Of a DNA stretch of 64,000 bases, positions 49,338 to 58,052 are shown one piece after another. Made by a program: the position numbers and the translations under genes. This stretch comes from Parathalassolituus penaei. Lineage in GTDB: Bacteria; Pseudomonadota; Gammaproteobacteria; Pseudomonadales; Oceanobacteraceae. The notes under the pieces are model-generated. The model ran no database searches. It saw only the letters and a program-made list of their open reading frames with translations, and had not been told where the DNA came from. How positions within the stretch are numbered: the stretch's first letter is position 1; each line of letters begins with the position of its first letter. Location: the NCBI RefSeq assembly GCF_026626885.1, contig NZ_JAPNOA010000003.1:92631-156630 (forward strand), in the 5' to 3' direction.

Positions 49338-49409
49338 TTAACGGTGGCTGAAGTACATGGTTACTTCGAAGCCGATACGCAGATCGTTATAGGCTGGTTT
49401 GGTCCACAT
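49338..49409 (-). CDS. pqqA: PQQ precursor peptide PqqA
   Basis: 23 residues beginning MWTKPAYNDLRIGFEVTMY and ending FSHR. Glu15 and Tyr19, with the spacing E-x3-Y, are the residues cross-linked to form PQQ. The ATG at 49409 has AGAGGAA 8 bases upstream; a second ATG two codons earlier is too close to that site. The peptide is too short for ordinary ORF finders. It heads pqqABCDE and is preceded by more than 400 bases of non-coding DNA. Confidence 0.97.
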   Translation of the reverse strand: MWTKPAYNDLRIGFEVTMYFSHR

Positions 49410-49875
49410 AGTCATTTCCTCTTATTGTTTTTGCAGAAGCAGGGAGATCCCACTTCCTGGACAGCTTCCCAAAGTGCTGGATAGTGCTCCAGAACACCTT
49501 GGATCTATGGTCACACCCCGGAAGTCTTACACCTTGCGAATAGGGAAATCCGGGAATGGACATCACCAGCCTCAAGGCATACCGACAGGTTAAGCAGCAC
49601 GACTCACTGATGATAGACCCAGTTTTGCCCATCTGCGCGCCTGGCAAAAGACTACTTTCGCTGACAGAACATAGTTCCAAAGTATTGGTTTTGGCTGTCC
49701 GTACCCGCTTATTCTTTCGCTAAACGCTTGTGAGATAAACGGCCGCCCTGCAACAGTCATTTGCAGCCAATCCGGCACGATACAAGCAAGGAAAAACAAG
49801 CAGTTAGCCCAGCCCGCCAATCGATTCCGAATTCGAAATAAAAGCCCGCCAACCGGTTATGACCCTGAGCCGGTC
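49410..49875 (-). promoter_or_regulatory. Upstream region of pqqA with shared motif
   Basis: About 465 bases without a supported gene lie between a LysR gene and pqqA. GAATAGGGAAATC (49538-49550) is identical to a 13-mer upstream of the TonB receptor and is about 134 bases from the pqqA start. The palindromic neighbour TTCCC is missing here (CGGGA instead). An AGTGCT direct repeat lies at 49473-49488. The 76-residue frame beginning near 49820 has a TTG start and no ribosome site. Confidence 0.45.
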
Positions 49876-50814
49876 TCAGAGGGTTTTGCCAATACCGGAA
49901 GCCTTTCCAAGACTTTCAGGGCGCAGCTTTTCAACCAGATAGTCAACAAATACCCGCACCCGTGCCGGCATGTGGACACCACCAACAAACACCGCATGAA
50001 TGCTCTCGGAATCATCCGGATTAAAATCATCCAGCAGGGACACCAGCCGTCCACAGCGAATATCCTCAACCGTGTGAAAACTCCCGACCCGGGTGATCCC
50101 TACCCCCTGTAACGCCAGCTGCACCAGGGTTTCGCCGTTATTGGCCTGCAAGTTGCCCGATACCGGCAACATGACTTCCTGACCATCAATCCGGAATGGC
50201 CAGCCTGGTTCAATACGCCGAAAGCTGAAATCGATGCAGTTATGCTGCGTCAGTTCATAGGGATGTTGCGGCACACCAAAACGCTTCAGATATTCTGGCG
50301 AGGCCACCACCTGACGACCCGTTTCACCAATACGGCGCGCCGTCAGCGGGCTGTCGATCAGGGGACCAAAACGTATCCCGACATCCACATGTCCACCCAG
50401 AATGTCCGCCACTTCGTCGCTGAGCTGAACTTCCACCTGAATTTCCGGATAACGTTCCAGAAACTCCTTCAGCAACGGCACCACGGTGATGCGACCATGC
50501 GCCATTGCCATACTGATGCGCAGCAATCCACTAGGACTGGCTCTGTCAGCAATGGCCGATTCGACCTGATCGAGATCCGCCAGAATACGCCGGGCAGCCA
50601 GCGCATATTCCTTCCCCTCCGGGGTCAACCGCAAACTGCGCGTGGTACGCACCACCAGCCGGACACCGAGTCGATCTTCCAGACGACTCACGACCCGACT
50701 GACCGCTGATGGCGTCAGCCCCAACGAACGCGCTGCGGCACTCAGACTGCCTTCACAGGCCACCGCCAGAAACGTCGCCATATCCGCTGTTCGATCGGCT
50801 TTTTTCAGCTCCAT
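49876..50814 (-). CDS. LysR-family regulator
   Basis: 312 residues from the ATG at 50814 (AGGTGGG upstream); an in-frame GTG three codons earlier is less likely. The winged helix contains MATFLAVACEGSLSAAARSLGLTPSAVSRVVSRLE and the effector domain runs from about 90 to 300. It is divergent from the MFS gene, the classical repressor/exporter layout. The CrgA/DsdC-like style of the sequence suggests a local regulator of that exporter. No link to pqqA downstream is evident, although it runs in the same direction. Confidence 0.88.
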   Translation of the reverse strand: MELKKADRTADMATFLAVACEGSLSAAARSLGLTPSAVSRVVSRLEDRLGVRLVVRTTRSLRLTPEGKEYALAARRILADLDQVESAIADRASPSGLLRISMAMAHGRITVVPLLKEFLERYPEIQVEVQLSDEVADILGGHVDVGIRFGPLIDSPLTARRIGETGRQVVASPEYLKRFGVPQHPYELTQHNCIDFSFRRIEPGWPFRIDGQEVMLPVSGNLQANNGETLVQLALQGVGITRVGSFHTVEDIRCGRLVSLLDDFNPDDSESIHAVFVGGVHMPARVRVFVDYLVEKLRPESLGKASGIGKTL

Positions 50815-50921
50815 TATTCCCACCTTTGCGCCATGCGCACAACTGATGGACTGACACTAGCACTAATCAACCTATCCTTGCTCATTTATATTCCGCAGAT
50901 TCACAGGTCAGGAATAAACCC

Positions 50922-52148
50922 ATGAAAATCAATTTTCCGATTCTGGCCCTCGCGCTGGGATCATTTGGTATCGGTGTTACCGAGTTCGGCCCGATGGGTA
51001 TGTTGCCGGTGATTGCCGAAGATCTGGGCGTCAGTATCCCGAGCGCGGGCATGCTGATCAGCGCCTATGCCTTTGGTGTGGTGATTGGCGCCCCCATCAT
51101 GACCCTCGGGTTCGCCAAAATGTCGCGTCGTAGCCTGCTGTTGCTGGCCATGAGCATCTACACCCTTGGCAACCTGTTATCGGCGCTGGCCGACAGTTAC
51201 AGCACCCTGCTGATCGCCCGTATTGTTACCTCGTTTAACCACGGGGCGTTTTTTGGTGTGGGCGCGGTAGTTGCGGCCAATCTGGCCAGTCCGGATAAAC
51301 GGGCTGCGGCCATGGCCGCCATGTTTTCAGGGCTGACCATCGCCAACATCGGCGGCGTGCCATTGGCCACCTGGGTGGGAGAAGCGGTTGGCTGGCGCAT
51401 TCCTTTTTACGGAATGGCAGGTATTGGCTTGCTGACCTTGCTGGCGCTGCGCCTGTATTTACCCAAACTACCAGTCGACGGCGAAAGCAGCATTCGTGAT
51501 GAACTCAAGGTGCTGGCAAGCGGTTCAGTCCTGTTTGCCCTGCTGCTGACCGTGGTGGGTGCCAGCTCCATGTTTACCGTGTTCACCTACATAGTGCCGA
51601 TTCTGGAACAGGAAACCCGCGCCGGAACATTTTTTATTACCAGCATGCTGGTGGTATACGGCCTTGGACTGACTGCCGGCAACTGGATCGCCGGTCGCTG
51701 GGCCGACCGCTCATTGATGGGAACCCTGATTATTTCCCTGGTCGCGACCATTGCCTTGCTGCTGTTGTTTGCCTTCACCATGCAATCGGCGGCAATCGTT
51801 GCGCCACTGGTATTCCTGTGGGGGATCGTCAGTTTTGCCGTAGTACCACCGTTGCAATCACTGGTGGTGCAGGAAGCCAGCGAGGCACCGAATCTGGCCT
51901 CGGCCATGAACATTGCAGCCTTCAACATGGGCAACGCCATTGGCGCCGCACTGGGCGGTGCGGTCATTCATGCAGGTCTTGGACTGCCAGCCGTTACCAT
52001 TGCCGGAGCCTGTACTTCAGCGGCAGGCCTTGGACTGGTATTGCTGTTTCAGCAAGGTAAGAAAAAAGAGCAAGAATTGATTCAGGGAGGTAAGACTCCA
52101 ACACACTCACTCAATCAGCGCCGTAGCAGGCCTTTGTCTTCACAATAA
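50922..52148 (+). CDS. MFS transporter, DHA1/AraJ-like
   Basis: 408 residues with 12 predicted membrane helices, from ILALALGSFGIGVTEFGPMGML to LGLVLLFQQG. The MFS-type loops SRRSLLLLAMSIY and ADRSLMGTLI and the antiporter-type GxxxxGP-like segment in helix 5 fit the AraJ/YdhP-like drug and sugar efflux group. A 30-residue hydrophilic tail (KKKEQELIQGGK onward) is longer than usual. It is regulated presumably by the divergent LysR protein. Substrate unknown. Confidence 0.88.
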   Translation: MKINFPILALALGSFGIGVTEFGPMGMLPVIAEDLGVSIPSAGMLISAYAFGVVIGAPIMTLGFAKMSRRSLLLLAMSIYTLGNLLSALADSYSTLLIARIVTSFNHGAFFGVGAVVAANLASPDKRAAAMAAMFSGLTIANIGGVPLATWVGEAVGWRIPFYGMAGIGLLTLLALRLYLPKLPVDGESSIRDELKVLASGSVLFALLLTVVGASSMFTVFTYIVPILEQETRAGTFFITSMLVVYGLGLTAGNWIAGRWADRSLMGTLIISLVATIALLLLFAFTMQSAAIVAPLVFLWGIVSFAVVPPLQSLVVQEASEAPNLASAMNIAAFNMGNAIGAALGGAVIHAGLGLPAVTIAGACTSAAGLGLVLLFQQGKKKEQELIQGGKTPTHSLNQRRSRPLSSQ

Positions 52149-52310
52149 TCAGAGAGGAATCAGCTGCATCACTCCGTGCCCGCTCTGGCTTATCAGAAGG
52201 GCGCGACTACAGCCCGTTAGCGGTTTTGGCGAACGAGAAAAAGATTCCCTACATCGCCTCCAGTGACAACAACCTGAGTTTTCGGCAGTCATGCTGACTG
52301 CAATGCATAA

Positions 52311-52352
52311 CGGGATATCCCGGGAAACTATCCCTGACTTGCCGGGATATCC
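52311..52352 (+). promoter_or_regulatory. Candidate operator cluster upstream of the calcium-type dehydrogenase
   Basis: CGGGATATCC occurs twice (52311-52320 and 52343-52352) on either side of GGGAAACTATCCC (52322-52334), which matches the GGGAA-N3-TTCCC pattern with one change. The site is about 115-125 bases before the exaA start. It is a candidate ErbR-like or MoxX-like binding region. Confidence 0.45.
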
Positions 52353-52448
52353 TCTCTATTGCCTTATCGGCCATCTGCCGACAATAGCTGCGACTCAGTT
52401 AGAGCTGAGCATCCAACCTCATCTAACAACAATCAAGGGATGCCTGTT

Positions 52449-54299
52449 ATGAAAACCAAACCGACCGGTCCATCGTTGCTGCGCTCTGCGCTGCTGGCGA
52501 TCTCGCTGGGAATCGCAACCCAGGCCTGTGCCAGCACCGTCACCTGGGACGATATCGCCAACGATGCCAACACGCCTGCCGACGTTCTGGCATACGGAAT
52601 GGGGCCCAAAGCCCAGCGTTACAGCACACTGACCGACATCAACACCGAAAACGTCAAAAAGCTGGTACCTGCCTGGTCTTTCTCGTTTGGTGATGAAAAA
52701 CAGCGCGGTCAGGAGAGCCAGGCCATCGTTCACGATGGTGTCATTTACGTAACAGCGTCCTACTCACGCATTTTCGCCATCGATGCCAAAACCGGTGCCA
52801 AAAAATGGAGCTACTCCGCACGTTTGCCTGAAGGCATTCGTCCTTGTTGCGACGTCATCAACCGTGGCGCCGCAATTTATGGCAACAAGATCTACTTCGG
52901 AACTCTCGATGCCCAAGTGGTTGCCCTCGACAAGGACACCGGTAAACAGATCTGGAAAAAGCGCTTTGGTGACTACGAGGAAGGCTACACCATGACCGGT
53001 GCGCCCACTTTCATCAAAGACCAGAAATCCGGCAAGGTGCTGATGATTCACGGCTCATCCGGCGATGAGTTCGGAGTGGTCGGTAAACTGTTCGCGCGTG
53101 ATCCGGAAACCGGCGAAGAAGTCTGGATGCGTCCGTTTGTAGAAGGTCATATGGGCCGTCTGAACGGCAAGGAAAGCACCCCAACCGGTGATATCAAAGC
53201 ACCATCATGGCCGGATGATCCAAACTCTCCGACCGGAAAGGTTCAGGCCTGGAGCCACGGCGGTGGCGCACCATGGCAAAGCGCCAGTTTTGACATTGAA
53301 ACCAACACCATCATTGTGGGAGCCGGTAACCCAGCGCCCTGGAACGGCTGGGCGCGTACTGGCAAGGATGGCAAGCCGGAAAAATACGACAGCCTCTATA
53401 CCTCAGGTCAGGTTGGCGTTGACCCGTCCACCGGTGAAGTAAAGTGGTTCTACCAGCACACCCCGAACGATGCCTGGGACTTCTCTGGCAACAACGAGCT
53501 GGTACTGTTTGAATACCAGGACCAGGGCAAAACCGTCAAAGCCACCGCCCACGCCGACCGTAACGGTTTCTTCTATGTGGTCAACCGCGAAAACGGCCAG
53601 TTTATCCGTGGCTTCCCGTTTGTTGACAACATCACCTGGGCCAAGGGCATTGATCCCAAAACAGGTCGTCCGATAGAAGTCGCTGGCCAACGTCCACCCA
53701 AGCCTGCAGAAGGTAAAGAACGTGGTGAAGCTGTCGAGGTATCACCACCATTCCTGGGTGGCAAAAACTGGAACCCGATGGCTTACAGCCAGGATACCGG
53801 CCTGTTCTATGTACCTGGCAACCACTGGAAAGAAGACTACTGGACCGAACACCTGGCCTATAAAAAAGGTGGCGCTTATCTGGGTATGGGATTCCGCATC
53901 AAGAAAATGTACCAAGACCACGTAGGCATCCTGCGCGCGGTTGACCCGACCAACGGCAAGATTGTGTGGGAACACAAAGAGAAGCTGCCACTCTGGTCTG
54001 GTGTTCTGGCGACTAAAGGTGGCGTGATTTTCACCGGCACAGGAGATGGCTTCCTGAAAGCCTTTGATGCCCAAAACGGCGAGGAACTGTGGAAATTCCA
54101 GACCGGCAGCGGCATCGTATCGCCACCAATCACCTGGGAAATGGACGGTGAGCAGTACATTGGCGTGACATCCGGCTACGGCGGTGCAGTTCCATTGTGG
54201 GGCGGAGATATGGCAGACCTGACCAAGCCGGTTCCACAGGGTGGTTCCTTCTGGGTATTCAAACTACCGTCATGGGACAAGTCCGTAGCCAGCCACTAA
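52449..54299 (+). CDS. exaA: Quinoprotein ethanol dehydrogenase ExaA-like, calcium type
   Basis: 616 residues from the ATG at 52449; signal peptide to about 25 (TQACAST). Eight-bladed quinoprotein propeller with W-motif repeats. The vicinal Cys pair [10 protein letters not shown] forms the characteristic disulphide near PQQ. The active-site stretch NDAWDFSGNNE holds the catalytic Asp followed by Phe-Ser, the calcium-type pattern rather than the Asp-Tyr-Asp of lanthanide enzymes. KNWNPMAY and [13 protein letters not shown] near the C-terminus agree with Pseudomonas ExaA. It oxidises primary alcohols in the periplasm and passes electrons to cytochrome c550 (ExaB). A terminator follows. Confidence 0.95.
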   Translation: MKTKPTGPSLLRSALLAISLGIATQACASTVTWDDIANDANTPADVLAYGMGPKAQRYSTLTDINTENVKKLVPAWSFSFGDEKQRGQESQAIVHDGVIYVTASYSRIFAIDAKTGAKKWSYSARLPEGIRPCCDVINRGAAIYGNKIYFGTLDAQVVALDKDTGKQIWKKRFGDYEEGYTMTGAPTFIKDQKSGKVLMIHGSSGDEFGVVGKLFARDPETGEEVWMRPFVEGHMGRLNGKESTPTGDIKAPSWPDDPNSPTGKVQAWSHGGGAPWQSASFDIETNTIIVGAGNPAPWNGWARTGKDGKPEKYDSLYTSGQVGVDPSTGEVKWFYQHTPNDAWDFSGNNELVLFEYQDQGKTVKATAHADRNGFFYVVNRENGQFIRGFPFVDNITWAKGIDPKTGRPIEVAGQRPPKPAEGKERGEAVEVSPPFLGGKNWNPMAYSQDTGLFYVPGNHWKEDYWTEHLAYKKGGAYLGMGFRIKKMYQDHVGILRAVDPTNGKIVWEHKEKLPLWSGVLATKGGVIFTGTGDGFLKAFDAQNGEELWKFQTGSGIVSPPITWEMDGEQYIGVTSGYGGAVPLWGGDMADLTKPVPQGGSFWVFKLPSWDKSVASH

Positions 54300-54326
54300 T
54301 TCCCCAACTTTCAATACAAAGGTGTT

Positions 54327-54352
54327 ACGAGGCAGCCAGGCTGCCTCGTTTC
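54327..54352 (+). terminator. Terminator after exaA
   Basis: A 10-bp stem ACGAGGCAGC/GCTGCCTCGT with a 3-base loop is followed by TTTC. It may permit some read-through into the pentapeptide-repeat gene. Confidence 0.75.
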
Positions 54353-54421
54353 AGCCTGTCATTACCCACGTTCTTGTCAGCCTGCCCCACGGCCACAGTG
54401 ACGGCAGCAGGAGCCCATATC

Positions 54422-55153
54422 ATGCACGACTCGTTATTCATACAATCCAGGCTGATTGCCACTCTGCTGACCGCCATGTTTGTTGTGCCAACCCATGCTG
54501 CGGATATCACAACCAGCAACGCATCAGAGCAGGCAGAGCAACGCCAGAAAGATGATCAGGACAATGCACCGATCCTTAACGGTTGTGTGCTGGAACCCGG
54601 TACTCAATGCCAAGGGGTTGATCTACGCGGGGCTAATCTCGCCCATCTGGATCAGTCCGGTGCGGATTTCAGCAATGCACAGCTCGATAACTGCGATCTG
54701 CGCCACAGCGTCTTGAAAAATATCAATCTGGAAGGTGCCAGCCTCAAAAACTGCCAGCTCAGCCGTGCCGACCTGCGTCACGCCAATCTCCGTCGGGCGC
54801 AATTGCAGGGCGCACAGCTGCAAGCCATCCAAGGCTGGTCACTATTTGCTCAGGGGGCCAATCTCGAAGGAGCGGACCTGAGTGGCGCCAATCTGGAGTT
54901 CGCGCGTATCACCGGTGCCAATTTTCGCAACAGCACACTGGCTTACGCCGACCTGGAAATGGCCTGGGCCAACAAACTCAACCTCCAGAATGCCCGCTTG
55001 AACAGTGCCAATCTGCAAGAAGCCAAGTTATCCGGCAGCAACATGCAGGGAGCCGACATGCGTGGCGCAAGGATTCACTATGCCACCTTCCTCGACATCA
55101 ATATGGACGGCTGTCAGGGATGTCCTCTGAACTGGCAAAAGAGCTGGCAGTAA
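54422..55153 (+). CDS. Secreted pentapeptide-repeat protein
   Basis: 243 residues from the ATG at 54422 (AGGAG 8 bases upstream). A signal peptide ends near THAA (about residue 27). A short charged region is followed by about 25 A(D/N)LxX-type repeats (for example DLRGANLAHLDQSGADF, ANLEGADLSGANLEFARITG) forming a right-handed beta-helix of roughly six to seven coils, with four Cys including CQGC at the end. A pentapeptide-repeat gene next to a quinoprotein dehydrogenase also occurs in the P. putida ped cluster. The role is unknown; it is probably periplasmic. Its 3' end overlaps the convergent regulator by 56 bases. Confidence 0.88.
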   Translation: MHDSLFIQSRLIATLLTAMFVVPTHAADITTSNASEQAEQRQKDDQDNAPILNGCVLEPGTQCQGVDLRGANLAHLDQSGADFSNAQLDNCDLRHSVLKNINLEGASLKNCQLSRADLRHANLRRAQLQGAQLQAIQGWSLFAQGANLEGADLSGANLEFARITGANFRNSTLAYADLEMAWANKLNLQNARLNSANLQEAKLSGSNMQGADMRGARIHYATFLDINMDGCQGCPLNWQKSWQ

Positions 55154-55787
55154 CACCACCATGGCCAGCCAGACCTTCAGCCAGCGCCAGATGAATCAGC
55201 TCAGTCATACTCCCAACACCCAGTTTGCCTTTGATCATGGATAGATTATTGGCAACCGTTTTGATGCTCAGGTGCAGATTATCAGCGATAACCGGTGTCG
55301 GATTCCCTTGCGCCAACTGCACCAGAATACTGAACTCACGAGCGGTCAGATTTGATAACTGACCACGAACCCCTGATACCGATGGTATCAACAAGCGCAT
55401 GGATATTTGATGTTCGAGGAAAATATTTCCGGCCAGCACAGTACGCACCGCTTGTAATAACACGGCAGGACCACTGCGTTTCGACAGATAACCGTTAGCA
55501 CCGGCTTCCAGCGCCTGACGAATCATCGAGTTCTCGTCAAACATACTGTAGAACAGGACTGGGAGGTGACTCTGCCGTTGCCGCAAACGCAGCAACAACT
55601 CCAATCCGGACATTCCGGGTAGAGCAATATCCAGCAATAACAGAGCAACATCCGTCTGACGCAAACATTGCAGCGCCGCTTCAGCACTATCCGCTTCCAG
55701 TACATCAATGTCGGGCAAACGGTCTTTTAATAACGCATGACAGCCGTGGCGCATAATGGCGTGATCATCCACGATCAGAATGTTCAT
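55098..55787 (-). CDS. Orphan LuxR-type response regulator
   Basis: 229 residues from the ATG at 55787, with AGGAGG 7 bases upstream. Receiver with ILIVDDHAIMRHGCH, phosphoacceptor in LLLLDIALPG and Lys in GYLSKRSG. LuxR helix-turn-helix VIADNLHLSIKTVANNLSMI at about 170-190. It resembles the MoxX-like protein at 15377-16039, so the two are paralogues. No kinase is adjacent. Its position between the two dehydrogenase genes suggests it controls one or both, and a palindrome TTGGGAATAATTCCCAA lies 85-100 bases before its start. Confidence 0.88.
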   Translation of the reverse strand: MNILIVDDHAIMRHGCHALLKDRLPDIDVLEADSAEAALQCLRQTDVALLLLDIALPGMSGLELLLRLRQRQSHLPVLFYSMFDENSMIRQALEAGANGYLSKRSGPAVLLQAVRTVLAGNIFLEHQISMRLLIPSVSGVRGQLSNLTAREFSILVQLAQGNPTPVIADNLHLSIKTVANNLSMIKGKLGVGSMTELIHLALAEGLAGHGGVTASSFASSEDIPDSRPY

Positions 55788-55870
55788 AGCGACACCTCCT
55801 GACATTATTGTCAGGACAACCGTGACACATGACTATTCATCGCCAGAAGGAGAAATGGGGTCTGGAAGAA

Positions 55871-55887
55871 TTGGGAATAATTCCCAA
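55871..55887 (-). promoter_or_regulatory. 17-base palindrome upstream of the orphan regulator
   Basis: TTGGGAATAATTCCCAA is symmetric apart from its centre base and contains GGGAA-N3-TTCCC. It lies between the regulator promoter and the terminator of the lanthanide-type dehydrogenase. It is the best example of the motif proposed as a shared operator. Confidence 0.45.
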
Positions 55888-55917
55888 AAAACAAAGCCGG
55901 GCATCAGCCCGGCTTTG
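55886..55917 (-). terminator. Terminator of the lanthanide-type dehydrogenase
   Basis: An 11-bp stem CAAAGCCGGGC/GCCCGGCTTTG with a 4-base loop is followed, reading leftward, by a T-run. It overlaps the edge of the palindrome at 55871-55887. Confidence 0.92.
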
Positions 55918-55939
55918 CTCAGGTCAAGCAGAGTGCCAA

Positions 55940-57718
55940 TTACTTGGCAGCAATTTCGTGACGCTTAGGCAGTTTGAAGGTCCAGACAGTACCACCCTGG
56001 TTGATTTCCTTCACACGCTTGGCAACTTCGCCGCCCCACAGTGGAACTGCACCGCCCCAACCGGAAACAACAGACACGTACTGTTCGCCATCCTGTTCCC
56101 AGGTGATTGGAGAACCAACGATACCGGAACCAGTGTTGAACTTGTAAACCATCTCACCAGTCTTGGCATCGAACGCCATCAGGAAGCCTTCTGGGTTACC
56201 AGTGAACACCAGACCGCCGCCAGTGGTCATTACACCACCCCACAGAGGAGCGTTGTTTTTGTAACGCCATACTTCTTTACCGGTCTTCGGATCGATTGCA
56301 CGCAGTACGCCGATGTAATCTTCGTTAATCGGTTTGATGGTGAAACCAGCACCCAGGTAGGCAGCGCCTTTCTTGTATGCAGTTGGTTCGTTCCAGATGT
56401 CCATTTCCCACTCGTTAGACGGTACGTAGAAGTAACCGGTGTCTGGAGAGTAGGCCATTGGCATCCAGTTCTTGCCACCCAGGAAAGAAGGAGCAGCGAC
56501 TACAGTCTTACCTTTGGCACCGTCTTTGGCATCAGCAGGATTACCTGGACGGAATTCTTCGTTGTAGATTGGACGACCTTTCTTGTCCAGACCTTTAGCC
56601 CAGGTGATCTTGTCCACGAATGGGAAGCCGCGGATAAACTCACCGTTGGTACGGTTCAGAACGTAGAAGAAACCGTTACGGTCAGCAGAAGCAGCTGCCT
56701 TGATGGTTTTGCCGTTTTCCTGGTAATCGAAGGCGATTACTTCGTTCACGCCGTCATAGTCCCAACCGTCATGCGGAGTAGACTGGAAGTGCCATTTGAT
56801 TTCACCGGTATCCGGGTCAATGGCCAGACGGGAAGAAGAGTACAGGTTGTCGCCAGGACGCAGGTGAGAGTTCCATGGAGCCGGGTTACCGGTACCGAAG
56901 AACAGCAGGTTGGTGTCAGCGTCGTAGGTACCGCCCAGCCAGGTAGCTGCGCCACCAGACTTCCACAGGTCACCAGTCCAGGTCTTGTTAGCCTGACCAC
57001 CAGTGATGCCGTTTTCCTTGCCATTCAGGTAGCCCATGTGGCCTTCAACGGTAGGACGGCTCCAAACCACTTCACCGGTCTTGGCATCGTAAGCTTCTAC
57101 TTTACCAACGATACCGAATTCACCACCGGACACACCGGTGATTACCTTGCCTTTAACCACGATAGGAGCGGCAGAGATGGAGTAACCGGCTTTGTAGTCA
57201 GCAACGGTTTTTTTCCATACGGTCTTACCAGTGTCCTTGTCCAGAGCAACCAGTTTGGCATCCAGAGTACCGAAGATCACCAGGTTGTCATACAGAGCAA
57301 CACCACGGTTGATCACGTCACAGCAAGGCATGATGTTTTCTGGCAGACGAGCGTCGTACTGCCACTTTTCTTCACCAGTCTTGATATCGATAGCAAATAC
57401 GCGAGAGTAAGAGGCGGTAACGTACATCACGCCGTCTTTAACCATTGGCTGGGATTCCTGACCGCGCTGCTTCTCACCACCGAAGGAGAAACCCCACACT
57501 GGAACCAGATCCTGAACGGTCTGAGCATTTACCTTGGACAGAGGGCTGTAACGCTGCGCGCGCAGGCCCATACCGTTGCTGACTACGTCAGCGCTGGTGT
57601 CCTGGTCTGCAAGGATATCCTGGTCAGTCACACCAGCCTGGGCGGAGCTGGCCATGGTCATGGCGACAACCAGAGATGAGAGCGCCAGTCCCTTCAAGCC
57701 GAAAGACTTAATTTTCAT
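55940..57718 (-). CDS. Quinoprotein alcohol dehydrogenase, lanthanide type (PedH/ExaF-like)
   Basis: 592 residues. Signal peptide to about 28 (ASSAQAG). Quinoprotein propeller with the vicinal Cys pair [10 protein letters not shown]. The active-site stretch [11 protein letters not shown] carries catalytic Asp, Tyr, then an additional Asp, the residue that coordinates a lanthanide in XoxF, ExaF and PedH enzymes. It is thus probably a rare-earth-dependent periplasmic alcohol dehydrogenase. KNWMPMAY and [13 protein letters not shown] are family signatures. It is separated from the PedG-like and exaB genes by a terminator and a promoter region of 334 bases, so independently controlled. Confidence 0.92.
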   Translation of the reverse strand: MKIKSFGLKGLALSSLVVAMTMASSAQAGVTDQDILADQDTSADVVSNGMGLRAQRYSPLSKVNAQTVQDLVPVWGFSFGGEKQRGQESQPMVKDGVMYVTASYSRVFAIDIKTGEEKWQYDARLPENIMPCCDVINRGVALYDNLVIFGTLDAKLVALDKDTGKTVWKKTVADYKAGYSISAAPIVVKGKVITGVSGGEFGIVGKVEAYDAKTGEVVWSRPTVEGHMGYLNGKENGITGGQANKTWTGDLWKSGGAATWLGGTYDADTNLLFFGTGNPAPWNSHLRPGDNLYSSSRLAIDPDTGEIKWHFQSTPHDGWDYDGVNEVIAFDYQENGKTIKAAASADRNGFFYVLNRTNGEFIRGFPFVDKITWAKGLDKKGRPIYNEEFRPGNPADAKDGAKGKTVVAAPSFLGGKNWMPMAYSPDTGYFYVPSNEWEMDIWNEPTAYKKGAAYLGAGFTIKPINEDYIGVLRAIDPKTGKEVWRYKNNAPLWGGVMTTGGGLVFTGNPEGFLMAFDAKTGEMVYKFNTGSGIVGSPITWEQDGEQYVSVVSGWGGAVPLWGGEVAKRVKEINQGGTVWTFKLPKRHEIAAK

Positions 57719-58052
57719 TATTTTCTCCTTGGAAGGATTTTATTATTCGTGTAGGAGCCACTGCGTCGCCACGAGTGAGAACAGCAGACACAGGTTGCAC
57801 TGGCAAGAGAACCAGAGACTGCATCATTGTTGGTTCAGACCCATTTTCGGCCAATCCGACCTGGGAACTGGTTTCCTAGTGCCTTGGTAGCAATTTTCCT
57901 ACACAGGTAGTAGAAGGAATCCGGATTCCAGACCACGACTGAAGCGCCCGTTTCACTGGTAATCGACGCATTCATCAGCCTCAAAAAGCATAGAAAAAAA
58001 AACCCGCCGAAGCGGGATTGGAGTAACACACACGCGGTTCAAGACAGGATTG
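57719..58052 (-). promoter_or_regulatory. Promoter region of the lanthanide-type dehydrogenase
   Basis: 334 bases without a gene. GGGAACTGGTTTCC (57863-57876) is an imperfect form of the GGGAA motif. CCTAGTGCC (57875-57883) is shared with the TonB receptor region, and TTGGTAGC followed by TTTTC (57884-57897) is shared with the exaB region. The right end contains the terminator of the PedG-like gene (57995-58018). Confidence 0.45.
57995..58018 (-). terminator. Terminator of the exaB/PedG-like operon
   Basis: CCCGC/GCGGG with a CGAA loop on the + strand; reading leftward it is followed by a long T-run. Confidence 0.88.

Noticed and set aside
49590..49820. 76-codon frame upstream of pqqA
   Set aside because: TTG start, no ribosome site, unusual composition, and it occupies the probable pqqA promoter region.
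55829..57679. 616-codon open frame on the + strand opposite the lanthanide-type dehydrogenase
   Set aside because: It is fully antisense to a strongly recognised gene. Its composition (rich in Phe, Val, Thr, His) is what codon bias of the opposite strand produces, and it lacks a ribosome site.
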